A stretch of DNA of 39,883 bases, taken from positions 108,826-148,708 of the forward strand of contig JAGOSK010000001.1 of assembly GCA_018062305.1 (NCBI GenBank), written 5' to 3'. A model generated the notes under the pieces. It was not told the origin of the DNA, did not search any database, and saw only the letters and a program-made list of their open reading frames with translations. The translations under genes and the position numbers were made by a program. Shown piece by piece: positions 1-7,456 of this stretch. This DNA is from Minisyncoccota bacterium (GTDB lineage Bacteria > Patescibacteriota > Minisyncoccia > Phycocordibacterales > CAIZLB01). How positions within the stretch are numbered: the stretch's first letter is position 1; each line of letters starts with the position of its first letter.

Positions 1-675
1 TTTGGGGGATTGTCAAATATACCAAGCACTACAGGTAATCCATCAATAAATGCGAGAATAGACGGTAACTCACTCGTTGGGTGGGCGAGAGCGGTTGTCG
101 GTATTAGTGGAGTAAACACTGGTGGTTGGGACGGATGGATTTCACTTAGAGGACTCTCAACTACTGCTGCACCATATGGAGTGTCTGTAAATGGTAATAA
201 CTTCGGAAGCTATGCGTGGGGTTCAGATGTTGTGGGTTGGATTGATTTCTCAGGTGTTTCAAAAATTACCCAAGCAGCATCATGTACTGGTCCTGGAGGG
301 ATAACTATTGCAGATGGTTCGACATATACATATAAAAATGTGAGTGTTGATGGTACTTGTATAAGTGATGAGCAACGGTCATGTAGCGATGGCAAGTTGT
401 CTGGAACATTTACAACACCGGGCGGTTGTATTATTGAACCTCCTGTAGTCCCTCCAGTACCAAAAGCAAATTGTGCTCGAGCTGGTAAGACGGTCTTGCA
501 TGGTCAATCAGCAATATTCTATACAAAATCTATTGCTGGAATAACTGAAACTTGTGCGGATTTGGATGATAGTCTCACTTGTGATGATGGTACGCTAGAA
601 GACTCAGCGGGTAATCCAGATACTGCTCACAAATTTGTAAGATGTATAAACAACCCAGCTTTTAGAGAGAATTAG
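1..675 (+). CDS. Secreted/surface protein, 5'-truncated by the window edge
   Basis: The frame is open from the first base and ends at 675, so only the C-terminal part is present; a TTG at 10 is not a convincing start. The fragment opens with a Trp/Gly-rich segment (GWARAV, GGWDGWISL, YAWGSDVVGWIDFSGV) of a kind common in exported Parcubacteria proteins. Two Cys-containing repeats follow (CTGPGG...GSTYTY...C and a second with GQSAIFY), separated by a Pro-rich linker (PPVVPPVP). The paired cysteines suggest disulphides outside the cytoplasm. No enzymatic motif is visible. A role in surface structure or adhesion is inference. The next gene starts 3 bases downstream, so the two are probably cotranscribed. 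Confidence 0.75.
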   Translation, partial: FGGLSNIPSTTGNPSINARIDGNSLVGWARAVVGISGVNTGGWDGWISLRGLSTTAAPYGVSVNGNNFGSYAWGSDVVGWIDFSGVSKITQAASCTGPGGITIADGSTYTYKNVSVDGTCISDEQRSCSDGKLSGTFTTPGGCIIEPPVVPPVPKANCARAGKTVLHGQSAIFYTKSIAGITETCADLDDSLTCDDGTLEDSAGNPDTAHKFVRCINNPAFREN

Positions 676-678
676 TAT

Positions 679-1299
679 ATGAATTTCGGATTGCTTAAAA
701 ATGAAAAGTCGGCGATTCTTGCTATCACCGTAAAAGTTATATTTCTACTAGCGCTTATTGTCGGAGTTCCGTATGTGTTTCTAACAGTATCACTCAAATA
801 TCAAGACAAAGCTTCTGGAATAGTCGAGCAACAAAATACTATAATTGAAATTCAATCAGAAAAAAGTAATGAAATTAAAATATTAACCCAGGCTGAGGCA
901 ACGACTCTGGCGAGAATACACGATACGATAAGTGGTACATGGCTGAGTGAACAAGACGGCAAATACAAACTTGAGATTGATTCGAACAATAAATTCGAAG
1001 AATATTATGATGGAATAAAAGAGGGGTTTGGAGTGTGGCAGGTATTTTCAAAGGCTACTGCAGTTAACGATGGCACCACAAACAACACTGACGGTAAAAA
1101 TGACAGCACGAGCGCCGAAAAACCTGAAGATATAAAATACTTCCTCAAAAAAGAACAGTATGAACCGAACCACCTAAAAGAAGTGTATTTGTACGAAATC
1201 CAGCAACTTGATACGGAGAAATTTATCCTTGTTTTTAAGGATGGAACAGGAAAGCCTTTACTTTTTATCAAAGCTACATCCACTCCTCAAAATGAATAG
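679..1299 (+). CDS. Membrane-anchored hypothetical protein
   Basis: Protein of 206 aa with a short cytoplasmic N-terminus, one hydrophobic segment at about residues 15-37 (ILAITVKVIFLLALIVGVPY) and a hydrophilic remainder, so probably a signal-anchored extracytoplasmic protein. From about residue 90, alternating strands containing GTWLSEQDGKYKLEI and a later FILVFKDGTGKPLLF look like a small beta-rich, lipocalin-like domain; this is an impression only. A Thr/Asn/Asp-rich low-complexity loop interrupts it. The gene overlaps the PAP2 gene by 8 bases, which suggests translational coupling. Function not recognised. Confidence 0.7.
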   Translation: MNFGLLKNEKSAILAITVKVIFLLALIVGVPYVFLTVSLKYQDKASGIVEQQNTIIEIQSEKSNEIKILTQAEATTLARIHDTISGTWLSEQDGKYKLEIDSNNKFEEYYDGIKEGFGVWQVFSKATAVNDGTTNNTDGKNDSTSAEKPEDIKYFLKKEQYEPNHLKEVYLYEIQQLDTEKFILVFKDGTGKPLLFIKATSTPQNE

Positions 1300-1831
1300 C
1301 ATAAATGTATCTGCAAAATTATTTTTTGAATCAATAGAAAATCCATTCCTGACAAAATTAATGTTGTTTTTAACAGACATTGGTAGTCCAACAAGTATTT
1401 TCTTGTATTGTCTCGTGTTGGTAATGATAATGTGGCTCCACAAGAAGTATACACACATGATTCAGTTCATCGTCACAATTGGGGCAACAGCACTCATAGC
1501 CGTTAGTACAAAAGAAATCGTAAGGCTCCAACGCCCAAGTCAGGGAATAATAACTGAGATTGGATATAGTTTTGCTAGTGCTCATGCCATGATTGCAATT
1601 GTATTTTTTACACTCATATTGTATTCGTACAAAAATCATTTTAAATCTGCATGGATACGCACCTGCTTTAATGCAATATGTGTAAGTCTCGTTTTAATAA
1701 TCGGGTGTAGTAGAATATATCTCGGTGTACACTACGCAACTGACGTATTAGCGGGATTCTTGATAGGTATTATCATTGCTTCAATATCTATATTGATGTA
1801 TGAAAAACACCTAAGAAACATGATACAGTAG
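1292..1831 (+). CDS. PAP2-family membrane phosphatase
   Basis: A polytopic protein of about 179 aa with the three PAP2/acid-phosphatase signatures: KEIVRLQRP (KxxxxxxRP), an ASAH block in the place of PSGH, and SRIYLGVHYATD (SRxxxxxHxxxD). The family dephosphorylates lipid phosphates such as undecaprenyl pyrophosphate or phosphatidylglycerol phosphate at the membrane. The ATG at 1292 is chosen because it overlaps the upstream stop and leads directly into the first hydrophobic region; an upstream in-frame start at 1208 would lie deep in the preceding gene. It sits 4 bases before uppP, so two unrelated lipid-phosphate phosphatases are adjacent. PSGH is replaced by SASAH, but the catalytic His is kept. 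Confidence 0.85.
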   Translation: MNSINVSAKLFFESIENPFLTKLMLFLTDIGSPTSIFLYCLVLVMIMWLHKKYTHMIQFIVTIGATALIAVSTKEIVRLQRPSQGIITEIGYSFASAHAMIAIVFFTLILYSYKNHFKSAWIRTCFNAICVSLVLIIGCSRIYLGVHYATDVLAGFLIGIIIASISILMYEKHLRNMIQ

Positions 1832-1835
1832 TGCT

Positions 1836-2639
1836 ATGAACATATTCGATGCAATCCTATTAGGAATAGTTGAGGGGGTAACAGAATTTTTACCCATATC
1901 GTCCACAGGACACATGATCCTGGTTAGTCATGTGCTACATATTGGCACAGACGCTTTTACAAAAAGTTTTGAAATAATAATACAGCTCGGTGCGATACTT
2001 GCGGTGGTATATTTGTATCGTCAGAAGGTTTTCAGAGACTTTCGACTGATGTATAAGGTGGGCATAGCCTTTGTACCAACAGCAATTATTGGTCTCGCCT
2101 TGTATTCATTAGTAAAAAAATATCTACTTGGAAATATATACGTAGTGGTAGGATCACTTTTTGTCGGTGGAATTATAATTTTACTCTTTGAAAAAAAGTA
2201 TGGTACACAAGCGAAGGGAAGTATTGTAGAGAAAGCTGACACTGAACAACTCACGGAAAATTCAATCTCAATCAAACAAGCTTTATACATAGGTCTTTTC
2301 CAGGCTATTGCTATTATCCCGGGAGTATCACGTTCAGCGGCAACCATCATTGGCGGGCAACTACTCGGCTTATCGCGCAAGGTGATAGTCGAATTTTCAT
2401 TCCTCCTTGCTATACCTGTTATGTGTGCTGCTACAGCGCTCGATTTATATAAGCACCACGACTCCTTTTCGACAGATCAGTTCGGACTTCTTTTTTGGGG
2501 CTTTGTTACTGCCTTCTTTGTGTCAATAGTTGCCGTTAAAACCTTCCTCTCTTACATCCAAAAGCATTCATTTGCAGTGTTTGGTATATATCGCATCATA
2601 TTGGCTTTTATCTTTTTAGGTGTAGTATATTTTATATAA
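1836..2639 (+). CDS. uppP: Undecaprenyl-diphosphatase UppP (BacA)
   Basis: This integral membrane enzyme converts undecaprenyl diphosphate to undecaprenyl phosphate, recycling the lipid carrier for peptidoglycan and other envelope polymers. The 267-aa length is normal. The N-terminus carries the (E/Q)-rich motif GIVEGVTEFLPISSTGH, and the second signature is PGVSRSAATIIGGQLLG with the conserved Arg and Ser. Several hydrophobic helices follow. It starts 4 bases after the PAP2 gene, and its stop overlaps the folD start by one base (TAATG), so the group from 679 to 3508 looks like one operon. Confidence 0.96.
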   Translation: MNIFDAILLGIVEGVTEFLPISSTGHMILVSHVLHIGTDAFTKSFEIIIQLGAILAVVYLYRQKVFRDFRLMYKVGIAFVPTAIIGLALYSLVKKYLLGNIYVVVGSLFVGGIIILLFEKKYGTQAKGSIVEKADTEQLTENSISIKQALYIGLFQAIAIIPGVSRSAATIIGGQLLGLSRKVIVEFSFLLAIPVMCAATALDLYKHHDSFSTDQFGLLFWGFVTAFFVSIVAVKTFLSYIQKHSFAVFGIYRIILAFIFLGVVYFI

Positions 2640-3508
2640 TGCTCATACTCGATGGAAAAAAAATAAATAATGAAATCAAACAGGATTTGAGTACGCAGAT
2701 AGCTATCAAGCTTGCTGATGGGTTTGCCAAGCCGTGTCTTGCTATTGTTCAAATCGGAAATATCAGAGAGTCTACCAAATATATCGAACACAAAAAGAAA
2801 TTCGCCCATAGTATTGGTGTAGAGGTGCTACACATTCATTTACCTGATACTGTTACTAACGAAGATGTGCAAAAAGAATTGCAGGCATTAAATCATGATG
2901 ACACTGTTCATGGAATCATTATTCAACTTCCACTTCCAAAACATATCGATAGAGACATACTGGTTGAATCTACTGCACCAGAAAAAGACGTGGACGGCCT
3001 CACTTCCAAAAATATCAGAGGTCTTTGGACAAACGACAAAGGATATATATTGCCAGCTACTGCGCGCGCGGTTTTGACTATGCTGGAGTATTACAATATA
3101 GAGGTTACGGGTAAAAAAGTAGTGGTGATCGGCAGATCGACACTTGTGGGTAAGCCGATTGCCTTGGCACTGGTAAATAAAGGGGCAACAGTCACGATGT
3201 GTCACTCAAACACAGTAAAACTTGCAGATCATACCCTCGAAGCAGATATCATTATAAGTGCTGTTGGTTTGCCGAGACTTATAGATGAGCATTTTGTTAG
3301 ACCTCATCAAGTTGTTATTGACGTCGGAATTACTTTTATAAAAGATGAAGCAGTTGAAAAAATATCCGGTGATGTAGATTTTAAGGCTGTTTCAGAGATT
3401 GTTTCTGCCATATCTCCTGTACCAGGTGGCATAGGACCACTCACGGTTTCCTCACTATTCCAAAATGTTTTTGATGCATATTGTAAGAAGGTTGCAAGCG
3501 GAATCTAG
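2639..3508 (+). CDS. folD: Bifunctional methylene-THF dehydrogenase / methenyl-THF cyclohydrolase FolD
   Basis: FolD interconverts 5,10-methylene-THF and 10-formyl-THF in the cytoplasm. The 289-aa protein contains the substrate and catalytic segment STKYIEHKKK (Tyr and Lys of YxxxK), the QLPLPKH and EKDVDGLT motifs, the NADP-binding GRSTLVGKP and the C-terminal PVPGGIGPLT. The usual PCTP motif reads PATARAV, which is a variation. Translation is probably coupled to uppP through a one-base stop/start overlap. Together with glyA further along, it would supply one-carbon units for dTMP synthesis by the ThyX-like protein. Confidence 0.96.
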   Translation: MLILDGKKINNEIKQDLSTQIAIKLADGFAKPCLAIVQIGNIRESTKYIEHKKKFAHSIGVEVLHIHLPDTVTNEDVQKELQALNHDDTVHGIIIQLPLPKHIDRDILVESTAPEKDVDGLTSKNIRGLWTNDKGYILPATARAVLTMLEYYNIEVTGKKVVVIGRSTLVGKPIALALVNKGATVTMCHSNTVKLADHTLEADIIISAVGLPRLIDEHFVRPHQVVIDVGITFIKDEAVEKISGDVDFKAVSEIVSAISPVPGGIGPLTVSSLFQNVFDAYCKKVASGI

Positions 3509-3558
3509 GGAGGAATGTAGGGAAGATTTTGGAGAGATGCGCTCCGTGATGTCTCGTG

Positions 3559-3567
3559 TGATATAAT
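3559..3567 (+). promoter_or_regulatory. Extended -10 promoter for the SIMPL-domain gene
   Basis: The element TGATATAAT fits TGnTATAAT exactly. No good -35 is visible at the usual distance, as expected for an extended -10 promoter. Transcription would start around 3574, giving a leader of about 20 bases before the ATG at 3595. Confidence 0.6.
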
Positions 3568-3594
3568 ATGCAAACCAATTAACAAATACCATAT

Positions 3595-4503
3595 ATGCAA
3601 CTTCCAACACATAATTTTAATTTTACATCTGAAGAGTTAAATAATTTTCTCAAAATGGCAGGATCTGTAGCAATCGGAGTGCTGACACTCTTTCTCTTGG
3701 TAAAGACTATCAATGAAATAAAAACATATTCTACTATTGGCGAAAATCCACTAAATAGTGTCCAGAATGTTATTTCAGTTACTGGTAAGTCAGATATGGA
3801 TGTAAAACCTGATATAACTTCATTTTCTTGGAGCGTAGAGTCTGATGGTAAGACTATCGATGCGGCTCAGTCAAAGGCGGCTACAATAAACAATAAGGCT
3901 ATCGAATTTGTTAAAAGTAAAGGGATTAAAGAAGCGGATATCAAGACTCTCTCACTCAACACATATCCAAAGTATGAGACAACATACAAAGGGTGTGTTG
4001 TTCCGAAGCCTGCTGATACAGGTGCATCTTCAGAGGGTAGTATTGGGTCACCGATGATCTCTGTTACTTCATATAATGGGGCTCCATGTAATTCTGAATC
4101 TGTAATTTCAGGATACACAACTTCTCTAAGTGTTCAGGTAAAAGTTCGAGATATCAATAAAAATGAAAAACTAGTGAGCGAACTTGTCGGAGGACTTGGT
4201 TCTATTGGTGTAAAAGCTTCTACTCCTACAAACACTATCGATGATATTGAAACATTTAAGCGAGTTGTACGAAATGAGGCTATTATCAAAGCGCGACAAG
4301 AGGCTGAGGTGCTTGCAAGAGCGCTCGGTGTAAAGCTTGTGCGGATTACTTCATTTAATGAGAACAGCGGGGGTGGATATCCATACGCTATGGACTATAT
4401 GTCAGCTCGACCGGCTATGATGGAGAAGTCAGTTGCTCCAGAATTGCCAACAGGTACAAACAATATTTCATCAGAGGTAAATATTACCTACCAGATTAAG
4501 TAA
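3595..4503 (+). CDS. SIMPL-domain (DUF541) membrane-anchored protein
   Basis: A 302-aa protein with one N-terminal hydrophobic segment (about residues 20-37, AGSVAIGVLTLFLLV) followed by a SIMPL/DUF541 domain. Visible family features are the opening strand VISVTGKSDMDVKPD, the KSKGIKEADIKT helix-turn, and VVRNEAIIKARQEAEVLARALGVKLVRI near the C-terminus. The family is periplasmic or surface-exposed and its molecular role is poorly defined. An insertion with two Cys and a Ser/Gly-rich stretch lies between the two halves of the domain. The gene is monocistronic: its own extended -10 promoter lies upstream and a terminator follows 43 bases after the stop. Confidence 0.88.
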   Translation: MQLPTHNFNFTSEELNNFLKMAGSVAIGVLTLFLLVKTINEIKTYSTIGENPLNSVQNVISVTGKSDMDVKPDITSFSWSVESDGKTIDAAQSKAATINNKAIEFVKSKGIKEADIKTLSLNTYPKYETTYKGCVVPKPADTGASSEGSIGSPMISVTSYNGAPCNSESVISGYTTSLSVQVKVRDINKNEKLVSELVGGLGSIGVKASTPTNTIDDIETFKRVVRNEAIIKARQEAEVLARALGVKLVRITSFNENSGGGYPYAMDYMSARPAMMEKSVAPELPTGTNNISSEVNITYQIK

Positions 4504-4545
4504 TTTGACAAAACTCAAGGAAAGCATAGAATAAGCCCATACATT

Positions 4546-4572
4546 AAAAACACCCGAAAGGGTGTTTTTAAA
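4546..4572 (+). terminator. Rho-independent terminator after the SIMPL gene
   Basis: Perfect 10-bp stem AAAAACACCC / GGGTGTTTTT with a GAAA tetraloop at 4546-4569, ending in a T run. It separates the SIMPL gene from the secE-nusG-rplK unit. Confidence 0.9.
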
Positions 4573-4654
4573 TACAAGTTTTATCACTTAATTAAACTAG
4601 AAAAAGCGTCGTACCACAGCGGTTGGTCACAAGGCGTTATTTCACAAAATCAAA

Positions 4655-4843
4655 ATGGCTATAAAGCAATATATCAATGAAACAATGGCTGAAATGAAGC
4701 ATGTCACTTGGCCGACTCGCCAGCAGACTGTTATCTACAGTATCTTGGTTATAGGTGTTTCTATCGCTGTTTCTGCATATCTAGGACTCCTTGATTCGAT
4801 ATTCGCAGCGGGACTTGCACTACTTATCCCATCTCTGAACTAA
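4655..4843 (+). CDS. secE: Preprotein translocase subunit SecE
   Basis: A 62-aa protein of the short bacterial SecE type: an amphipathic N-terminal helix with the family hallmark EMKHVTWPTRQQT, followed by a single transmembrane helix (VIYSILVIGVSIAVSAYLGL). SecE clamps SecY in the protein-export channel. Its position directly before nusG and rplK is the classical bacterial order and supports the call. The start is preceded by the A-rich CACAAAATCAAA with no Shine-Dalgarno. No tRNA-Trp gene is visible upstream, although one is found there in many bacteria. Confidence 0.95.
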   Translation: MAIKQYINETMAEMKHVTWPTRQQTVIYSILVIGVSIAVSAYLGLLDSIFAAGLALLIPSLN

Positions 4844-4892
4844 ACCGCACGGCATAAAGTTCAATTTTTAATAAATTTTAAATAAAAATCAA

Positions 4893-5435
4893 ATGGCAAA
4901 ACAAGCAGAAGGACAACGAAATTGGTATGCAATCCACACATATGCAGGATATGAAAATGCAGTGCTTCGAAATCTCAAACAGCGAATCGAATCCTTGCTT
5001 ATGGAAGACAAGATTTTTAATGTGATCGTTCCGACAGAAAAGAAAATCAAGATCAAGGCGGGGAAGCGAGTGGAGGAAGAAGAAAAGATTTACCCTGGAT
5101 ACGTGCTCGTAGATATGATCGTTACAGATGACTCATGGTATGTTGTTCGAAACACTCCTCGTGTAACAGGTTTTGTAGGATCTGGAACTGTTCCTGTGCC
5201 TCTCGACAAGTCAGAAGTAGAAACACTCTTCAAGCGAATGAATACTGACAATGTTAAACACACTATTGATCTCGGAGAAGGTGATCTCATTATCATCACA
5301 GATGGTCCTTTCAAAGAGATGGAAGGAAAGGTCTCAGAAGTAGACAATGACCGAGGAAAGGTGAAGGTACTTGTATCAATGTTCGGACGAGAAACTCCAG
5401 TTGAACTCGACTTCTTGCAAGTTAAGAGAACATAA
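4893..5435 (+). CDS. nusG: Transcription termination/antitermination factor NusG
   Basis: The 180-aa protein has the NGN domain (NWYAIHTYAGYENAV at the N-terminus, EEKIYPGYVLVDM, and VRNTPRVTGFVG) and a C-terminal KOW domain (GDLIIITDGPFKEMEGKVSEVD). NusG binds the RNA polymerase clamp and couples transcription with Rho or the ribosome. Length and domain order are standard. It follows secE by 49 bases and precedes rplK by 67 bases, in the conserved cluster order. Confidence 0.97.
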   Translation: MAKQAEGQRNWYAIHTYAGYENAVLRNLKQRIESLLMEDKIFNVIVPTEKKIKIKAGKRVEEEEKIYPGYVLVDMIVTDDSWYVVRNTPRVTGFVGSGTVPVPLDKSEVETLFKRMNTDNVKHTIDLGEGDLIIITDGPFKEMEGKVSEVDNDRGKVKVLVSMFGRETPVELDFLQVKRT

Positions 5436-5502
5436 GGTACTCTAAGCGGACTATTAAAATTAATATATCAAGGCCTGGAATAAGGGTCCTTATACAAAAA
5501 TC

Positions 5503-5928
5503 ATGGCTAAAAAAGTAATAAAGAAGTTAAAGTTACAAATTCCAGCAGGTAAAGCTAACCCAGCTCCACCTATTGGTCCTGCACTTGGTCAGGCTGGTAT
5601 TGCTATCGGAGATTTCGTAAAGAAGTTCAACGATGCAACTATGTCTATGATGGGAGATATTATCCCTACAGTGATCACTGTATATGAAGACCGATCATAC
5701 GACTTCATTCTCAAGACTCCTCCTGCTGCAAACCTTGTAAAGAAAGCTATCAACCTCGAAACAGGTTCTGGAACTGCAAACACAAAGAAAGTAGGAAAGA
5801 TTACTCGAGCTCAGGTTCGAGAAATCGCAGAGCGAAAAATGCCTGACATGAACGCTAAAGACATCGAAGGCGCAATGAAGATGATCGAAGGAACATGTCG
5901 ATCTCTTGGAGTAGAGGTGATTGGGTAA
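5503..5928 (+). CDS. rplK: 50S ribosomal protein L11
   Basis: The 141-aa protein matches L11 throughout: [26 protein letters not shown] at the N-terminus with the proline-rich hinge, [18 protein letters not shown] in the middle, and the rRNA-binding C-terminal domain ending [11 protein letters not shown]11 forms the GTPase-associated stalk base on 23S rRNA. A bidirectional hairpin terminator follows directly and the next genes are on the other strand, so rplA (L1), rplJ and rplL are not here. Loss of L1 is a known trait of one Parcubacteria superclade. Confidence 0.97.
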   Translation: MAKKVIKKLKLQIPAGKANPAPPIGPALGQAGIAIGDFVKKFNDATMSMMGDIIPTVITVYEDRSYDFILKTPPAANLVKKAINLETGSGTANTKKVGKITRAQVREIAERKMPDMNAKDIEGAMKMIEGTCRSLGVEVIG

Positions 5929-5937
5929 GGCACTCAT

Positions 5938-5993
5938 AAAATAAAAATACACATGTATGGATGCAATCCTGGATACATGTGTATTTTTATTTT
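5938..5993. terminator. Bidirectional terminator between rplK and dut
   Basis: Perfect 21-bp inverted repeat (arms 5938-5958 and 5973-5993) around a 14-base loop. The outer part of the arms is A-rich on one side and T-rich on the other, so it can terminate the convergent transcripts on both strands. Confidence 0.9.
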
Positions 5994-6025
5994 ACTTCGC
6001 TTAATAGTGAAGAAACTGTAGTTTC

Positions 6026-6451
6026 CTAATACTTTCCACTACTTCCAAAAGCTCCATCTCCGCGCTTAGATTCACTAAGTGTTTCTGCTTCTTCAATATC
6101 AACAGTCATTACTGGCATAATAAGCATTTGAATAATCTTTTGCCCAGCTTCAAGCGTCTGTGCTTGCCCAGATTGGTTTATGAGTCCTGCGTGTATTTCA
6201 CCTCTGTAGCCTGAGTCGATTACATTTCCAAAAGTTTTGAGTCCTTGTTTGTGAGACAAACTACTTTTATCAAACATGAGTCCTACGTAACCGTCGGGTA
6301 TCTCCATAGCAATTCCAAGAGGAATGGTTTTTCGATCTCCTGGTTGTAGAGTAATAGATTCGGGGATATATAAATCAAAACCCGCATCACCAAGATGGGC
6401 GTAATTTGGTATCTTTGCGTTGGGATGAATCTTTTTGATTTTCAGTTTCAT
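6026..6451 (-). CDS. dut: Deoxyuridine 5'-triphosphate nucleotidohydrolase (dUTPase)
   Basis: Hydrolyses dUTP to dUMP and PPi, keeping uracil out of DNA and supplying dUMP for thymidylate synthesis. The 141-aa trimeric-type enzyme shows all five motifs: HLGDAGFDLY, DKSSLSHKQGL, GNVIDSGYRGEIHAGLIN, GQKIIQMLI and the C-terminal RGDGAFGSSGK that closes over the active site. Motif 2 reads DKSS instead of the common RSS. It lies 21 bases downstream of the dCMP deaminase gene on the same strand, so the two form a dUMP-producing unit. Confidence 0.96.
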   Translation of the reverse strand: MKLKIKKIHPNAKIPNYAHLGDAGFDLYIPESITLQPGDRKTIPLGIAMEIPDGYVGLMFDKSSLSHKQGLKTFGNVIDSGYRGEIHAGLINQSGQAQTLEAGQKIIQMLIMPVMTVDIEEAETLSESKRGDGAFGSSGKY

Positions 6452-6472
6452 AAATTTGATTTGATTGATGGT

Positions 6473-7009
6473 CTATTTCATATTAGAGTACGTTTCTACC
6501 TCATTGGTTAGTACAATAAGTGGAGTTTTGCTTTCTTTAAAAATCCGCTTTGATTGTTTTGATGCGTGATAATCTTTTTGTACTACGATTCGCTTGATTC
6601 CTGCATTTAATATAATTTTCGCGCACGCATAGCAGGGTGTCATCTTGCAATAGAGGGTTGATCCATCGAGTGCAATACCAACACGTCCCGCGTGCGCAAC
6701 AGCATTTTGTTCTGCGTGAGTTGTACGAATACAGTGCTGAGTTTCAGACCCATCCTCATGAACTACTTTATGCATTTCGTGACCTACTTCGTCGCAGTGG
6801 GGAAGTCCTGCTGGTGCCCCTACATATCCTGTGGCCAAGATTCTCTTGTCTTTTACAATCACACAACCTGCTCTTCCTCGGTCGCAAGTTCCACGTGTTC
6901 CTACCACTTCAGTGATAGCCATAAAATATTCATCCCAAGATGGGCGGGTGTCCATTATTTTATTAGACTGCTTTTTTTGGGTACCCTTTTTTTGAGGTGT
7001 CTTAGACAT
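6473..7009 (-). CDS. dCMP deaminase (ComEB family)
   Basis: A 178-aa zinc-dependent deaminase with the catalytic HAE at residues 98-100 and the zinc-binding PCYAC at 125-129. A CDRGRAGCVIVKDKRILATGYVG segment and an HCDEVGH insertion fit the dCMP deaminase subfamily, where additional Cys/His may bind a second zinc. It converts dCMP to dUMP. The first 20 residues are Lys/Gln-rich and variable. The gene is divergent from the gene at 7134 and upstream of dut, which is consistent with a shared pyrimidine deoxynucleotide role. Confidence 0.93.
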   Translation of the reverse strand: MSKTPQKKGTQKKQSNKIMDTRPSWDEYFMAITEVVGTRGTCDRGRAGCVIVKDKRILATGYVGAPAGLPHCDEVGHEMHKVVHEDGSETQHCIRTTHAEQNAVAHAGRVGIALDGSTLYCKMTPCYACAKIILNAGIKRIVVQKDYHASKQSKRIFKESKTPLIVLTNEVETYSNMK

Positions 7010-7071
7010 GTAAGTAAAGTATATACCAATTCAAAATAAGTGTATAACGTCCCCACCTAGGTATAAAATAT

Positions 7072-7080
7072 TGATACAAT
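7072..7080 (+). promoter_or_regulatory. Extended -10 promoter for the gene at 7134
   Basis: TGATACAAT matches TGnTATAAT with one difference and is the same 9-mer that precedes ssb. It lies in the 124-base divergent gap between the dCMP deaminase gene and the next plus-strand gene, giving a leader of roughly 45 bases. Confidence 0.5.
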
Positions 7081-7133
7081 ATAGGGTACATATACTTACA
7101 TTGTATGGCGTATGTGCAAATAACAAATTAGCC

Positions 7134-7436
7134 ATGTCTAAATCAGTAAAATATATTGTAATACTATTATCATTAGTGGGGATAGCGTTTGCTATTGGCG
7201 GATATATGTATTTACAAGAGAACGGTTATTTTACAGATGGGAAAGATTCTGTGGCAATAGAAGAGGATACAACTCCACTTACGGAAGAAGAGAAAAGTAG
7301 TGCGTTGGATTCCTTACAATCAAGTGTACAGAAAATATCCGTGACTCAAGCAAATAAAATATTGAGTCAAATGGGCAAAGAGCAATTTAAGCCATCAGCA
7401 AAATACATACAAGAGGTGTTTGATAGTCTAAAATAA
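7134..7436 (+). CDS. Small membrane-anchored hypothetical protein
   Basis: About 100 aa: a short Lys-containing N-terminus, one hydrophobic helix (YIVILLSLVGIAFAIGGYMYL), then an acidic and polar extracytoplasmic tail with TPLTEEEKSSALDSLQ and a helical segment near IQEVFDSL. The ATG at 7134 is chosen because it places the anchor at the N-terminus; an upstream frame extension starting near 7071 overlaps the -10 element. It lies 20 bases before a secreted protein gene and is probably cotranscribed with it. Function not recognised. Confidence 0.65.
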   Translation: MSKSVKYIVILLSLVGIAFAIGGYMYLQENGYFTDGKDSVAIEEDTTPLTEEEKSSALDSLQSSVQKISVTQANKILSQMGKEQFKPSAKYIQEVFDSLK

Positions 7437-7456
7437 ACACATTTAATTAAAATAAC

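Noticed and set aside
4573-4654. tRNA-Trp gene before secE
   Set aside because: No cloverleaf, anticodon arm or T-loop sequence is visible in the gap, although this is a common place for it in other bacteria.
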